A stretch of DNA of 64,000 nt from CAZJNX01 sp964547415 (GCA_964547415.1 CAZJNX010000002.1:1-64000), one strand, 5' to 3'; shown: positions 26,014-35,798, numbered from the stretch's first letter. Made by a program: numbers and translations. Notes: generated from the letters alone by a model not told the origin.

Positions 26014-27369
26014 ATGCGCGCAAAGGCGCTGATCCTGACGGCATTCATGGCACTCGCAGCACCCGTGGCAGACGCCAAACCCGAGCTCACCGGCATCGAG
26101 ATCGCCCCGGAGGCGACCGCCTTCACCCTCGACAATGGCCTCGAGGTGGTGGTCATCCCGGACCACCGGGCGCCCATCGTCACCCACATGATCTGGTACC
26201 GCGTGGGCGCGGCCGACGAGCCGCCGGGCAAGTCCGGCATCGCCCACTACCTCGAGCACCTGATGTTCAAGGGCACGGAGGCGAACCCGGACGGCGCGTT
26301 CTCCGACTACGTCGCCTCCGTCGGCGGCCGGGAGAACGCCTTCACCTCGAGCGACTACACGGGCTACTTCCAGCAGGTCGCCAAGGAGCACCTCGGCGAC
26401 ATGATGCGCCTCGAGGCCGACCGCATGACGGGCCTCGCCCTCACGCCCGAGGTCTCCGCGCCCGAGCTCGACGTGGTGCTCGAGGAGCGCCGCATGCGCG
26501 TCGACAACGACCCGTCCTCCCAGCTCGGCGAGTCCCTCGACGCGGCGCTGTTCGTCCAGCACCCCTACGGCAACCCGGTGATCGGCTGGGAGCACGAGGT
26601 GTCCGCCCTCACCCACGAGGACGCCCTCGACTTCTACCGCGCCAACTACCGGCCGGGGAACGCGGTCCTCGTCGTCGCGGGCGACGTGACGCCGGCCGAG
26701 GTCCGCGCGCTGGCGGAGGCGACGTACGGCACCGTTCCGGACCCGCTCGGCGCCTCCGAGCGGCGCCGGCCCCAGGCGCCGGACATCCTCGGCAAGCGCA
26801 CGGTGGAGCTCGCCGACGAGCGGGTGAACCAGCCGAGCGTGCGCCGCGCCTGGCTGGTCCCGAGCTACACCACCGCCGAGCCCGGCATCGCCGAAGCCCT
26901 CGACGTCCTCGCCCAGGTCCTCGGCGGCGGCTCCACCGGCCGCCTCTACGCCGAGCTCGTGCGCGGCGACGGCCCGGCGGCGGCGGCCGGTGCCTGGTAC
27001 CAGTCCTCCGGCCTCGACGATACGCGCTTCATGACGTGGGGCGTGCCGAAGGACGGGCACACCCTCGCCGAGCTGGAAGAGGGCTTCGAGCGGGTGATCG
27101 GCGACATCGCCGGGAACGGCGTCAGCCAGGAGGAGCTGGAGCGGGCGAAGACCGCCCTCGTGTCCTCGGCCGTCTTCGCCCAGGACAGCCAGTCCTCGCT
27201 CGCGCGGATCTTCGGCGTCGCCCTCACCACCGGCGGGACGGTGGAGGACGTCCAGTCCTGGCCGTCCCGGATCGCGGAGGTGACCGCGCGGGACGTCCAG
27301 GCGGCCGCCGCCACCTTCCTCGACCGGAACCGGTCGGTGACGGGCCGCCTCCTGAAGCCCGCGTCCTGA
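26014..27369 (+). CDS. M16 zinc metallopeptidase (catalytic partner)
   Basis: A 451-residue M16B (pitrilysin/insulinase-type) peptidase with a signal peptide (MRAKALILTAFMALAAPVADA). The inverted zinc motif HYLEH is at residues 78-82, and the distal Glu lies in VVLEERRMR (157/158), about 76 residues on, as the family requires. The central Pro/Gly linker and a degenerate second M16 domain follow. It acts in the periplasm on peptides. It forms an operon with the following gene (110 bases apart), which encodes an M16 protein lacking the zinc motif. Together they match the active/inactive pairing known in bacterial M16B heterodimers. Confidence 0.92.
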   Translation: MRAKALILTAFMALAAPVADAKPELTGIEIAPEATAFTLDNGLEVVVIPDHRAPIVTHMIWYRVGAADEPPGKSGIAHYLEHLMFKGTEANPDGAFSDYVASVGGRENAFTSSDYTGYFQQVAKEHLGDMMRLEADRMTGLALTPEVSAPELDVVLEERRMRVDNDPSSQLGESLDAALFVQHPYGNPVIGWEHEVSALTHEDALDFYRANYRPGNAVLVVAGDVTPAEVRALAEATYGTVPDPLGASERRRPQAPDILGKRTVELADERVNQPSVRRAWLVPSYTTAEPGIAEALDVLAQVLGGGSTGRLYAELVRGDGPAAAAGAWYQSSGLDDTRFMTWGVPKDGHTLAELEEGFERVIGDIAGNGVSQEELERAKTALVSSAVFAQDSQSSLARIFGVALTTGGTVEDVQSWPSRIAEVTARDVQAAAATFLDRNRSVTGRLLKPAS

Positions 27370-27479
27370 CGACGGCGGGTGGCCGCGCGGCGCGGGCCCT
27401 TTCCGCGCCGCAGTCCCTTTCCCGTCCGGCCTCCGTGAAACCCGCGCCGCGAGCGGCGCCGACCGACGACGAGACAGCC

Positions 27480-28805
27480 ATGCCGAGCCGCATGACCCCG
27501 TCCCGCCTTGCCGCTGGCATCGCCGCCGCGGCGGGCTTCTTCCTCGCGACAACTGCCGGAGCCAACGCCATCGAGATACAGCGCGTCACGAGCCCCACCG
27601 GCCTCGAGGCCTGGCTGGTGGAGGACTACACCGTCCCCCTCGTCGCCATGGACATCGCCTTCGAGGGGGCGGGCGCCGCCCAGGACCCGGCGGAGAAGGC
27701 GGGCCTCGCCAACATGGTCTCCGGCCTCCTCGACGAGGGGGCGGGCGAACTCGATTCGGCCGCCTTCCAGGAGACGCTGAAGGACGAGGCCATCCGCCTC
27801 AGCTTCGACGCGGGGCGCGACCACTTCTACGGCAACCTGACGGTGCTCTCGTCCAACGTGGACAAGGGCCTTCGGATGATGCGCCTGTCGCTGACCGAGC
27901 CGCGCTTCGACGCGGAGGCGGTGGAGCGGATCCGCGCCCAGGTGATCGCCGGCCTGCGCCGCGCCGACCGCGACCCGGACGACCGGGCCGCCCGCCTGTG
28001 GGCCCGCACCGCCTTCCCGGACCACCCCTACGGCCGCCCGCGCGAGGGCACGGAGGAGACGGTGGCGGCGATCGCCGCAGACGACCTGTCGGCCTTCGCC
28101 GCCCGCGCCTTTTCCCGCGACAACCTGGTGATCTCCGTCGTCGGCGCCATCGACGCGGAGACCCTCGGCCCCCTCCTCGACGAGACGTTCGGCGCCCTGC
28201 CGGAGACGGCCGACCTCTCCCCGGTGCCGCCGGTCTCGCCCGTCGAGGGCCTGACCGTGCGCGAGACCCTGCCCGTCCCGCAGACGGCGGTCCGCTTCGG
28301 GATGGAAGGGCTCCTGCGGGACGACCCGGACTTCATCCCCGCCTTCGTGATGAACCACATCCTGGGCGGCGGCACTTTCTCGTCCTGGCTGTTCACCGAG
28401 GTGCGCGAGCAGCGCGGCCTCGCCTACTCGGTCTACTCCTACCTCGTCCCGTTCGAGGCGGCGGGCCTGTTCGGCGGCGGCACCAGCACCCGCGCGGACC
28501 GGGCCGACGAGGCGCTGGAGGTGATCCTCGCCGCGCTCGAGCGGATGGCGAGCGAGGGTCCCTCGCCGGAGGAGCTCGACAAGGCGAAGCGCTACCTCAC
28601 GGGCGCCTATGCCCTGCGCTTCGGCTCCTCGGGCGGGATCGCCCGCCAGCTCCTCGGCATCCAGCTCGACGACCTCGGCATGGACTACGTCGACACCCGC
28701 AACGACAAGATCGAGGCGGTCACCCTCGAGGACGTCCGCCGCGCGGCGCGCCGCATCCTCGACGGCCAGCCGACCGTCGCCCTCGTCGGCCCCGGCGAGG
28801 CCTGA
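27480..28805 (+). CDS. M16 peptidase-like protein lacking the zinc motif
   Basis: A 441-residue M16 homologue with a signal peptide (ending around AGANA). Where active members have HxxEH this one reads GLANMVSGLLDEGAG, so it has no zinc site. The C-terminal M16 domain is well kept (GGGTFSSWLFTEVREQRGLAYSVYSY), including the Arg/Tyr substrate-binding motif R...Y. In paired bacterial M16B enzymes the inactive subunit supplies exactly this motif. It is therefore the likely non-catalytic partner of the upstream peptidase. A perfect 10-base-pair hairpin 20 bases after the stop probably ends the operon. Confidence 0.9.
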   Translation: MPSRMTPSRLAAGIAAAAGFFLATTAGANAIEIQRVTSPTGLEAWLVEDYTVPLVAMDIAFEGAGAAQDPAEKAGLANMVSGLLDEGAGELDSAAFQETLKDEAIRLSFDAGRDHFYGNLTVLSSNVDKGLRMMRLSLTEPRFDAEAVERIRAQVIAGLRRADRDPDDRAARLWARTAFPDHPYGRPREGTEETVAAIAADDLSAFAARAFSRDNLVISVVGAIDAETLGPLLDETFGALPETADLSPVPPVSPVEGLTVRETLPVPQTAVRFGMEGLLRDDPDFIPAFVMNHILGGGTFSSWLFTEVREQRGLAYSVYSYLVPFEAAGLFGGGTSTRADRADEALEVILAALERMASEGPSPEELDKAKRYLTGAYALRFGSSGGIARQLLGIQLDDLGMDYVDTRNDKIEAVTLEDVRRAARRILDGQPTVALVGPGEA

Positions 28806-28824
28806 CGCGTCGTCGGCCCGCGAT

Positions 28825-28850
28825 GGCCGGCGGCCCCGTTGCCGCCGGCC
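28825..28850 (+). terminator. Hairpin after the M16 operon
   Basis: GGCCGGCGGC (28825-28834), loop CCCGTT, GCCGCCGGCC (28841-28850): a perfect 10-base stem beginning 20 bases after the stop codon. There is no T tract, but the position and stability suit a terminator or 3'-end processing signal. Confidence 0.5.
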
Positions 28851-28859
28851 CATGCCCCC

Positions 28860-29826
28860 GCCCATGCGCCGGCCGGGACGACGGTGGCGGACGGAGCGTC
28901 GGGCCAGGCAGGACGAGGACGGGCAGCCCGTCGACGAGCGGCTTCGCGCCGGGCTCGGCGGACGTCCCCTCCCCCGCCCGGCCGGCGACCCCGTGCACCT
29001 CGCCGCCGAGGCGAACGGCCCGGCCCTCGCCGACGGCTTCGAGGCGGTTCCCCTCGCGCCACCCGGCGCGGGCGGCGCGGCCGTCCCCCTGTTCGTCGCC
29101 AGCCTGCCGCTGCAGGGGGTCCGCCAGGGGATGGTGGCGACCCGCGACGACGGCACGGTCGCCTGCGGGCCGGCCTGGACCGACCGGGGGGTGCAGCGGC
29201 ACCGCGCGCACGGGCGACCGACCGCGGGGGGCGGGGACGTCTTCTTCGCGAACCGTCCCGGCACCCGCACGGAGGACACCGACGGCCTGCGCGACGTTGT
29301 CTTCCCGGACGGGGGACGCCCGGACGTCCCGACCCGGAGGCCGACGCATGGCTGCGGGTCCTCCACGCGTGGGACTTCCTGTCCCGCCACGCCCGCGTCG
29401 ACGCGGACGCCGGAGGCGCCTTCCAGGGGCGTCGCCCCGAGCCGCCCGGGGGCTGGTCGGGCCGGCCCCGACTGGTATCGCGCCATGTTTCTCGAGAGGG
29501 GCAGATCCGCCGCGGGGCCTGCAACGCCAAGGCGAACTTCTTCGGCATCTTCCTCGCGGCGGCGGGCCTCGGCCCCTTGGCGGCGGATCGTGGCGAGCGG
29601 CCATCGGGACGGCAACGGTGGCCGGGCGAGCCACGTCTCCAACGCCGTCCTCATCCGCGGGACCTGGCGCCGCCTCGACCTCGTCTTCGTCCACGCCTCG
29701 CCACGCCGGCGTCCTGCCCGCCCTCGACCGGACATGGAGCGGCCGGGCCCCATCCGGATGAACGTCGGCGTCCTGCCGACGGTCGAAACCCGCACCCCTT
29801 CGGCTGCCACCAGCCCCGCCACGTGA
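28860..29826 (+). pseudogene. Multi-frame remnant of an unknown gene
   Basis: Protein-like pieces occur in order but in different frames. From about 28900 to 29300 the frame reads VDERLRAGLGGRPL, FEAVPLAPPGAGGAAVPLFVASLPLQG and VATRDDGTVACGPAWTDRG. From about 29330, a second frame reads PEADAWLRVLHAWDFLSRHARVDADAGGAF. Near 29468 the first frame returns with PDWYRAMFLERG, then the second with ACNAKANFFGIFLAAAGLG (29518). Near 29635 the first frame again reads SNAVLIRGTWRRLDLVFVHA. No family is recognised. At least three or four indels would be needed to restore one frame. It is flanked by the M16 operon and the 3' end of the aminopeptidase gene. Confidence 0.45.
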
Positions 29827-29923
29827 GGATGGTGACGGTCCCTCCGTTCCAGGCGCCCGCCGTCCCCCCTCCGCGGCGCGGACCCGTCCGAGGCGCCCGA
29901 CTGGCTGCCCCGAGCCGCCTGCG

Positions 29924-31747
29924 TCAGCCGACGATGGGGCGGGTGGCGGCCTCCAGGAAGGCGCGGACCGCGCCGTCCACCTCGCCGGAAAGGGCGCCGT
30001 AGACGCGGGCGTGGTAGCCGTCGAGCCAGGCGATCTCGGCCGGCGTCATGAGGTCGGTGAGGATCAGGCGGCGGTCGACGGGCGCGAGGGTCAGCGTCTC
30101 GAAGCCCAGCATCTCCCGTTCGCCGCCCGGCGGCACGGACGGCTCCGTCACGAGGACGAGGTTCTCGATCCGGATGCCGTAGCGGCCAGCGGCGTAAAAG
30201 CCGGGCTCGTTGGACAGGATCATGCCGGGCTCGAGCGCCGTGTGGCCGAGCTTCGAGATCCGCTGCGGCCCCTCGTGCACCGACAGGTACGAGCCGACCC
30301 CATGGCCCGTCCCGTGGTCGAAGTCGAGCCCGGCCCGCCACAGGTCGATCCGGGCGAGCGCGTCGAGCTGGGCGCCCGTCGTCCCCTTCGGAAAGCGGGC
30401 CGTGGCGATCGCGATGTGTCCCTTGAGGACGCGGGTGAAGCGGGCGGCCATCTCGGTCGTGGGCGGGCCCACGGCGATGGTGCGGGTGATGTCCGTCGTC
30501 CCGTCGGCGTACTGGCCGCCCGAATCGACGAGGAGGAGGTCGCCCGCCGCGACCGGCCGGCTCGTCTCCCGGTTCACCCGGTAGTGGACGATCGCCCCGT
30601 TCGGCCCGGCCCCCACGATGGAATCGAACGCGATCTCCCTGAGGAGCCCGGTGTCGCGGCGGAAGGCCTCGAGCCGCTCGGCGACGGCGATCTCGTCGAG
30701 GTCGCCCGCGGGCGCGGCCGCCTCCAGCCACGCGAGGAACCGCGCGAAGGCGACCCCGTCCCGCAGGTGGGCGGCCCGGGCGCCCGCTATCTCCACGGGG
30801 TTCTTCACCGCCTTCATGGCGGTGATCGGGTCCTTGCCCTCCACGATCGTCCCGCCCGCCGCCTCCACGGCCGCAAGAACCGCCTCGGGCGCCTCGGCGG
30901 GGTCGGCGAGGATGCGCGCCCCTTCGGCGCCCGCCGCCCGGAGCGCCGCCGGAAGGTCCTCCGGGGGGGCGATCTCCGCCGTCGCGCCGAGGCCCTCGCG
31001 AACCGCCGCCGGGACCCGGTCGGGGGCGACGTAGAGCGTCGCCCGGCCATCGGCGCGGACGACGGCGCGGGCGAGCACCACGGGCGTGTGGGCGACGTCG
31101 CAGCCGCGCACGTTGAACAGCCACGCCACGTTGTCGGTCGCCGTCACCACCGCCATGTCGGCGCCCGCGGCCGCGATCGCCGCCTTCGCCGCGAGGATCT
31201 TCTCAGCCGCGGCCTTGCCGGCATGTTCGACCGGGTGCGCCTCGACCGGGCCGGACGGGGGCGCTGGCCGGTCGCCCCAGACGCGATCCACCGGGTTGTC
31301 CGGCACCGGCACGAGCAGCGCCCCCGCCTTTTCGAGGGCGGCGGCGAAGCGCCGTACCTCCGCCCGGGTGTGGAGCGCCGGATCGTAGCCGACGGCGGCC
31401 CCCTCGCCGACGGCGCCCGCCAGCCACTCGGACGGCTTGTTGGCGGTCACGTCGACGATCTCGAAGAGGGTGCCGTCCACCTCCGTCGCGGCCTGGAGGG
31501 TGTAGCGCCCGTCGACGAACAGGACCGCGCGGTCGGCGAGGACGACGGCGAGGCCCGCCGAGCCGGTGAAGCCAGTCACGAAGGCGAGCCGCTCGGCGCA
31601 CGGGGGCAGGTACTCGCCCTGGTACTCGTCCGAATGGGGCACGATCAGGGCGTGGACGCCCGCTTCGGTCATCAGCGCCCGGAGCGCGGCGAGGCGGGCG
31701 GGGATCTCGCCGCCGCCCCCGCGGGGCGGGTCGAAGGACTGGAACAT
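29924..31747 (-). CDS. Aminopeptidase P family (Xaa-Pro aminopeptidase), M24B
   Basis: A 607-residue creatinase-fold metallopeptidase of the long, three-domain type found in eukaryotes and many alphaproteobacteria. Two N-terminal creatinase-like domains (residues about 15-330) precede the catalytic domain. Metal ligands can be read: Asp in LLLVDSGGQY, Asp in GTTDITRTIAV, His in GTGHGVGSYLSVHEGP, Glu in ILSNEPGFY and Glu in RIENLVLV. It removes N-terminal residues preceding proline, in the cytoplasm. The start is ATG 31747; a longer in-frame start at 31879 adds low-complexity sequence. It is monocistronic. Confidence 0.93.
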   Translation of the reverse strand: MFQSFDPPRGGGGEIPARLAALRALMTEAGVHALIVPHSDEYQGEYLPPCAERLAFVTGFTGSAGLAVVLADRAVLFVDGRYTLQAATEVDGTLFEIVDVTANKPSEWLAGAVGEGAAVGYDPALHTRAEVRRFAAALEKAGALLVPVPDNPVDRVWGDRPAPPSGPVEAHPVEHAGKAAAEKILAAKAAIAAAGADMAVVTATDNVAWLFNVRGCDVAHTPVVLARAVVRADGRATLYVAPDRVPAAVREGLGATAEIAPPEDLPAALRAAGAEGARILADPAEAPEAVLAAVEAAGGTIVEGKDPITAMKAVKNPVEIAGARAAHLRDGVAFARFLAWLEAAAPAGDLDEIAVAERLEAFRRDTGLLREIAFDSIVGAGPNGAIVHYRVNRETSRPVAAGDLLLVDSGGQYADGTTDITRTIAVGPPTTEMAARFTRVLKGHIAIATARFPKGTTGAQLDALARIDLWRAGLDFDHGTGHGVGSYLSVHEGPQRISKLGHTALEPGMILSNEPGFYAAGRYGIRIENLVLVTEPSVPPGGEREMLGFETLTLAPVDRRLILTDLMTPAEIAWLDGYHARVYGALSGEVDGAVRAFLEAATRPIVG

Positions 31748-31908
31748 GGAGCGGGTCCTCCCGGCTTCTTCCCGTCTGCCGCCGGGCCGTCCGGCGCGCG
31801 CCCTTTCCCTAGGGGATTTCGTCGCCCCGTGCACGCCCGCCCGGCCGCGCGCGGGACCCGGCCATGCTGCATTGCACAAGGAGGGCCGCAGGGTTGCGCC
31901 CGCCGTCG

Positions 31909-31936
31909 TTGTTCGACCCGGCGCGCGGGCTATCTG
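31909..31936 (+). promoter_or_regulatory. Possible sigma70-type promoter for the DUF1127 gene
   Basis: TTGTTC (31909-31914), 16 bases, then TATCTG (31931-31936), about 105 bases before the DUF1127 start. The match is moderate, and a TTGCGC upstream gives an alternative -35. Confidence 0.28.
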
Positions 31937-32040
31937 GGATGGCAGAACATCGGCGGCGCCGTGGAGATGGACGCCCGCGGCCCGCCTCCTGGTGCAGCGC
32001 GAAGACGCGCCTGCTGCACCGCAACGCGAAAGGGAACACC

Positions 32041-32265
32041 ATGGCCCGCTCCACCACCGCCTCCGACTTCCGCATCACCGGCTCCGAACGGGAGGAGGGG
32101 ATCCTCCAGCGCATCGGCCGGCGCATCGTCGCCGCCCGCCAGGACCAGGCCCGGCGCGCGGTGAACGTCTACCTCCTGTCGCTCGACGACGAGACGCTCG
32201 CCCGCCTCGGCTACGACCGCCGGGAGCTCGAGAACACCACCCCTGGCGGCTACCCCTTCATCTGA
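32041..32265 (+). CDS. DUF1127-type small protein, 74 aa
   Basis: A short basic protein whose C-terminal half matches the DUF1127 pattern: RRAVNVYLLSLDDETLARLGYDRRELEN, a helix with a characteristic L-DDxxLxxLGxxRxEL ending. Members are linked to RNA binding and phosphate or carbon regulation in some alphaproteobacteria; the role here is unknown. The N-terminal 30 residues are unlike the usual YRR start. The ATG at 32041 follows GAAAGGGAACACC and was chosen over the open frame that begins at 31864. The sequence between the aminopeptidase start and this gene holds only a weak promoter candidate. Confidence 0.7.
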   Translation: MARSTTASDFRITGSEREEGILQRIGRRIVAARQDQARRAVNVYLLSLDDETLARLGYDRRELENTTPGGYPFI

Positions 32266-32391
32266 CCCCGGTTCCGCCGCCATGGCGGCGGACGGCCGGC
32301 CGGGCCGGCGGACGCGGATCCGCCCGCATTTCGCTCGATCCCGCGGTCCCGCCGGTGCGCTGACGGGACCTGCTGAGCCGCCCCGCGGGGT

Positions 32392-32844
32392 TCAGCCGCC
32401 GGACGTGTCCTTCATGTGGGCGGCGATCTGGCGGGTGAGGTCCCGGGCGAAGTGCAGCGCACGGCGCGTCGGCATGCGCAGGGTGAGCTGCTCCTGCCCG
32501 TCGCGGCTCAGGTGGACGACGAACGGCTCGCCCTCAGCGGCGGGCGGCTCCACCGAGGCGGCGTCGGCCTCCACCTCCCCGCCCGACAGGCTCGCTTCCG
32601 TCACGATGTCGACGCCCGCGCCAGACGGGGGCATCTGGGCGAGGAAGAGGGCCGCCGCCCGCTCCGCATCCTCCCGCGACAGGGACAGGGCCAGCGGCCC
32701 GCCCCCCGCGTGCACCACGAGGACGAGCCGCCCGTCGGCCGTCATCCCCCCGTCGAGGACGCCGTCCACGTGGAAGCCCTCCACCTCGCGGGTGTCGTCC
32801 TCCGCCTCGCCGTTCGCGCCCGCGTTGCCGTCGGCCCCGCCCAT
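32392..32844 (-). CDS. Hypothetical acidic protein, 150 aa
   Basis: Not recognised. The product is acidic, with no signal peptide or membrane helix. It has a beta-rich middle (FHVDGVLDGGMTADGRLVLVVHAGGGPLALSLS), an Ala/Glu-rich segment, and a second half that repeats the theme (GEPFVVHLSRDGQEQLTLRMP) before a C-terminal helix. The two halves may be a duplicated small domain. GGGAGG precedes the ATG, a strong ribosome site that fixes the start. It is divergent from the lytic transglycosylase gene across 148 bases. Confidence 0.68.
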   Translation of the reverse strand: MGGADGNAGANGEAEDDTREVEGFHVDGVLDGGMTADGRLVLVVHAGGGPLALSLSREDAERAAALFLAQMPPSGAGVDIVTEASLSGGEVEADAASVEPPAAEGEPFVVHLSRDGQEQLTLRMPTRRALHFARDLTRQIAAHMKDTSGG

Positions 32845-32992
32845 GCCAGCCTCCCTGGTGCGTCCGCGGCCCCCCGGCCGCCCGATCCGACCGCCCGCAT
32901 AGCACGTTCCCCCTCCACCCGACACCCGCGGGGCCTGTTGACCGTGACGCCGCGGCCGCGCAGGACAGCGGCGGGAGGACGGAGAGGCTTCG

Positions 32993-34264
32993 ATGGCGAA
33001 CGGCGACGAGAAGGGCAGGGCGCGCTGGAGGGCTGGGATCGTCTGCGCGCTTCTTCTCGCGGCGGCGGCGCTCGCGGTCGCCGCCGAGGCCGACGTCCCG
33101 CCCGCGACGGACGTTCTCGCGGCGGAGGACGCGGCGGGGCGCGCAGCCGGGGAGAACGCCGCGCCGGACACCGGCCCCCATCCGCCGGGCGCGGCGCCGG
33201 CCGCGGAGGAGGAGCACCCGCCCACGCTGGCGCAGCTGTGCTCCCTCGCCTCGGACGCGGCGCGCCGCCACGGCGTGCCCCACGACTTCTTCGTCCGTCT
33301 GATCTTCCAGGAGAGCCGGTTCGACCCCCACGCGGTGAGCCCGGTGGGCGCCCGGGGCATCGCCCAGTTCATGCCCTACACCGCCCGGGAGCGGGGGCTT
33401 CACGACGCCTTCGACCCGGCGGCGGCCCTGCCGGCCTCGGCCGCCTTCCTCGCCGAGCTCCACGAGCGCTTCGGCAACTGGGGTCTCGCCGCGGCGGGCT
33501 ACAACGGCGGGCCCAACCGGGTCTCCCGCTGGCTGGACGGGCGGATCGGGCGCCTGCCGGGCGAGACCATCGCCTACGTCCACACCATCACCGGCCGCAC
33601 GGTGGAGGAGTGGAAGGGCGAGGTGGAAGCCCTGCGCCTCGCCGCCCGCACCCCGGCCACGATCCCCCTGCCCGCCCCGGCCGCGCTCGCCGTCCGCCGC
33701 GCCGCGCCCCGCCACGCTGCGGACGCCGCCGCCCCGCCGGCGGACCTCGGCCCGGGCGCCCCCGGCGGCCGGCGGGCGGCGAACCTGTTCGCGCCGACGC
33801 GCCCTCCCCTGCCGGCCCCCCGGCCCGCGCCGGACCGGCCGACCATCGCCGAGGCCGCGCCGGCGCCGCCCGTTCCGGCGCCCGCCGTGCCGCGGCCGCG
33901 CCCGGAGCGGACCGTCGGGCCGAGCGACTGCGTCGGCCTCGTCGTCATGCTCGGCACCCACCGCGTGTCGCCGCGGCCGCCGGGGGGCGGGGCCTTCGCC
34001 AGCGGGGCGAGCCCATGGGGGGCGCAGGTGGCCGGTCACCCGAAGCGGCACGTGGCCATGCGCCAGTACGAGCGGCTGCGCGGCCGCCTTCCGGCGGATC
34101 TCCGGGCGAAGGCGCCCGGCATCGTCGTGCGCCGCTTCGCCGCCCGCGGGCGCATGCCGATCCACGCCGTGCAATTCGCCGCCGACAGCCGCACGGCCGC
34201 CGCCGCAACCTGCCGGCGCATCGCGGCAGCCCGCCTGCCGTGCGTGGTCGTGCGCAACCGCTGA
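32993..34264 (+). CDS. Lytic transglycosylase (SLT domain) with C-terminal SPOR-like region
   Basis: A 423-residue cell-wall enzyme. An N-terminal hydrophobic segment (AGIVCALLLAAAALAVAAEA) exports or anchors it. The SLT domain spans about residues 80-200: catalytic Glu107 in LIFQESRFDPHAVSPVGARGIAQFMP, then AAAGYNGGPNRVSRWLDG and YVHTITGRTVEEW. A long Pro/Ala linker (about 220-325) leads to a C-terminal region (SPWGAQVAG, RQYERLRGRLP) resembling a SPOR peptidoglycan-binding fold with two Cys. It cleaves glycan strands with 1,6-anhydro ends. An in-frame Pro-rich linker of this kind is common in periplasmic hydrolases. Confidence 0.88.
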   Translation: MANGDEKGRARWRAGIVCALLLAAAALAVAAEADVPPATDVLAAEDAAGRAAGENAAPDTGPHPPGAAPAAEEEHPPTLAQLCSLASDAARRHGVPHDFFVRLIFQESRFDPHAVSPVGARGIAQFMPYTARERGLHDAFDPAAALPASAAFLAELHERFGNWGLAAAGYNGGPNRVSRWLDGRIGRLPGETIAYVHTITGRTVEEWKGEVEALRLAARTPATIPLPAPAALAVRRAAPRHAADAAAPPADLGPGAPGGRRAANLFAPTRPPLPAPRPAPDRPTIAEAAPAPPVPAPAVPRPRPERTVGPSDCVGLVVMLGTHRVSPRPPGGGAFASGASPWGAQVAGHPKRHVAMRQYERLRGRLPADLRAKAPGIVVRRFAARGRMPIHAVQFAADSRTAAAATCRRIAAARLPCVVVRNR

Positions 34265-34433
34265 CCGTCCCGGCCCCGCTTGCCGGGCCGGGGGCACCAT
34301 GCCGCGCGAGGCGGCCCCGCGTGACGCAATCCGCCGTGCGTTCCGCGCCCCGCGCGCCTATCGTGCCGGGATGGCCCCGCGCGCCGACCGCCGCCGCGCG
34401 CCGCCCCGCTCCGCCGCGAAGGACGCGACCGCC

Positions 34434-35705
34434 ATGGCCGAAGCCGCACGCCCCCTCGACGCCGCCGCCAGAGCCCCCCTCGAGCTGCCGGACCTCGCCG
34501 CCATCGAGGACGCCGCGAGGATCCTGGAAGGTGGCATCGTGAAGACGCCCTTCCTCCCGGCCGACCGCCTGTCCCGGGCGACCGGCGCGCGCCTGTCCGT
34601 CAAGTACGAGAACATGCAGGCGACCGGCTCCTTCAAGGACCGGGGCGCCCTCGTGAAGCTCACCGGCCTTTCCGCGGCGGACCGGCGGCGCGGCGTCATC
34701 GCCATGTCCGCCGGCAACCACGCCCAGGCCGTCGCCTACCACGCCCGGCGCCTTTCGATCCCCGCCACCATCGTGATGCCGGAGGACACCCCCTTCGTGA
34801 AGGTGGCCGCCACCCGCGCCCACGGGGCGAACGTGGTCCTGTCGGGCGAGACCCTGGCCGAGGCCCAGACCGAGGCCGAGCGCCTCGGCGCCGAGAGGGA
34901 CCTCGTCCTCATCCACCCCTACGACGACTACGACGTGATCCGCGGCCAGGGCACGATCGCCCTCGAGATGCTGGCCGAGCGGCCCGACCTCGAGACCCTC
35001 GTGGTGCCGGTCGGCGGGGGCGGGCTGATCTCGGGCATCGCGATCGCGGCGAAGGCGATCCGGCCGGAGATCCGCGTCATCGGGGTGGAGACGGCGCTCT
35101 ACCCGTCCATGTGGGCGGCCCTGCGCGGGGAGACGGGGCGGTGCGGCGGGTCCACCCTCGCCGAAGGCATCGCGGTGAAGAACTGCGGGCGCCTCACGCT
35201 GGAGGCGGTGCGCCGCCACGTGGACGACATCATCCTCGTCGACGAGCCGGCCATCGAGCAGGCCGTCAACGCCTATCTGACGCTCCAGAAGACGATGGCC
35301 GAGGGGGCGGGCGCGGCGGGCCTCGCCGCCATCCTGATGGCGCGGGAGCGCTTTCTGGGGGCGGATTGCGGCCTCGTCCTGTGCGGGGGCAACATCGACC
35401 CGCGCATCCTCGCCTCCATCATGGTGCGCGAGCTCGCCCGCGAGCGGCGGATCGTGTCGATCCGCGTCATCATCCACGACAAGCCCGGGGTGCTCGCCCG
35501 CCTCGCCGCCACCATCGGGGACCTCGGCGGCAACATCCTCGAGGTGTCCCACCACCGCCTCCTCCTCAACGTGCCCGCCAAGGGGACGAGCGTCGACTTC
35601 ACCATCGAGACGCGCGACGCGGTCCACGCCGCGGAGATCATCGCCGCCATCGAGGCGGCGGGCTTCTCGGTGAAGACGCTGGACGTGGCGGGCTCGCGCT
35701 TCTGA
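34434..35705 (+). CDS. ilvA: Threonine ammonia-lyase
   Basis: A 423-residue PLP enzyme converting threonine to 2-oxobutanoate and ammonia. The PLP lysine is Lys68 in MQATGSFKDRGA, the phosphate loop is PVGGGGLISG, and AMSAGNHAQAVAYHA is also present. Residues about 340-423 form one ACT domain (RVIIHDKPGVLARLAATIGDLGGNILEVSHHR). The single ACT-like domain and length match the shorter TdcB-like class that serves as IlvA in many alphaproteobacteria. ATG 34434 follows AAGGA; an in-frame start at 34299 would add 45 Arg/Ala-rich residues. Feedback regulation by isoleucine or activation by AMP is family knowledge, not visible here. Confidence 0.92.
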   Translation: MAEAARPLDAAARAPLELPDLAAIEDAARILEGGIVKTPFLPADRLSRATGARLSVKYENMQATGSFKDRGALVKLTGLSAADRRRGVIAMSAGNHAQAVAYHARRLSIPATIVMPEDTPFVKVAATRAHGANVVLSGETLAEAQTEAERLGAERDLVLIHPYDDYDVIRGQGTIALEMLAERPDLETLVVPVGGGGLISGIAIAAKAIRPEIRVIGVETALYPSMWAALRGETGRCGGSTLAEGIAVKNCGRLTLEAVRRHVDDIILVDEPAIEQAVNAYLTLQKTMAEGAGAAGLAAILMARERFLGADCGLVLCGGNIDPRILASIMVRELARERRIVSIRVIIHDKPGVLARLAATIGDLGGNILEVSHHRLLLNVPAKGTSVDFTIETRDAVHAAEIIAAIEAAGFSVKTLDVAGSRF

Positions 35706-35798
35706 AGGAGCGGCCTCGCGGCGGGCGGCGGTTCACACCGGCCCGCGGGCTTCCTATGTGGCTGTCATGACGAACAACCACCTTCCGGACGCGCCCCG

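Noticed and set aside
26946..31124. A 1392-codon minus-strand open frame
   Set aside because: It is the shadow of the M16 genes and of aminopeptidase P in another frame, with no family features of its own.
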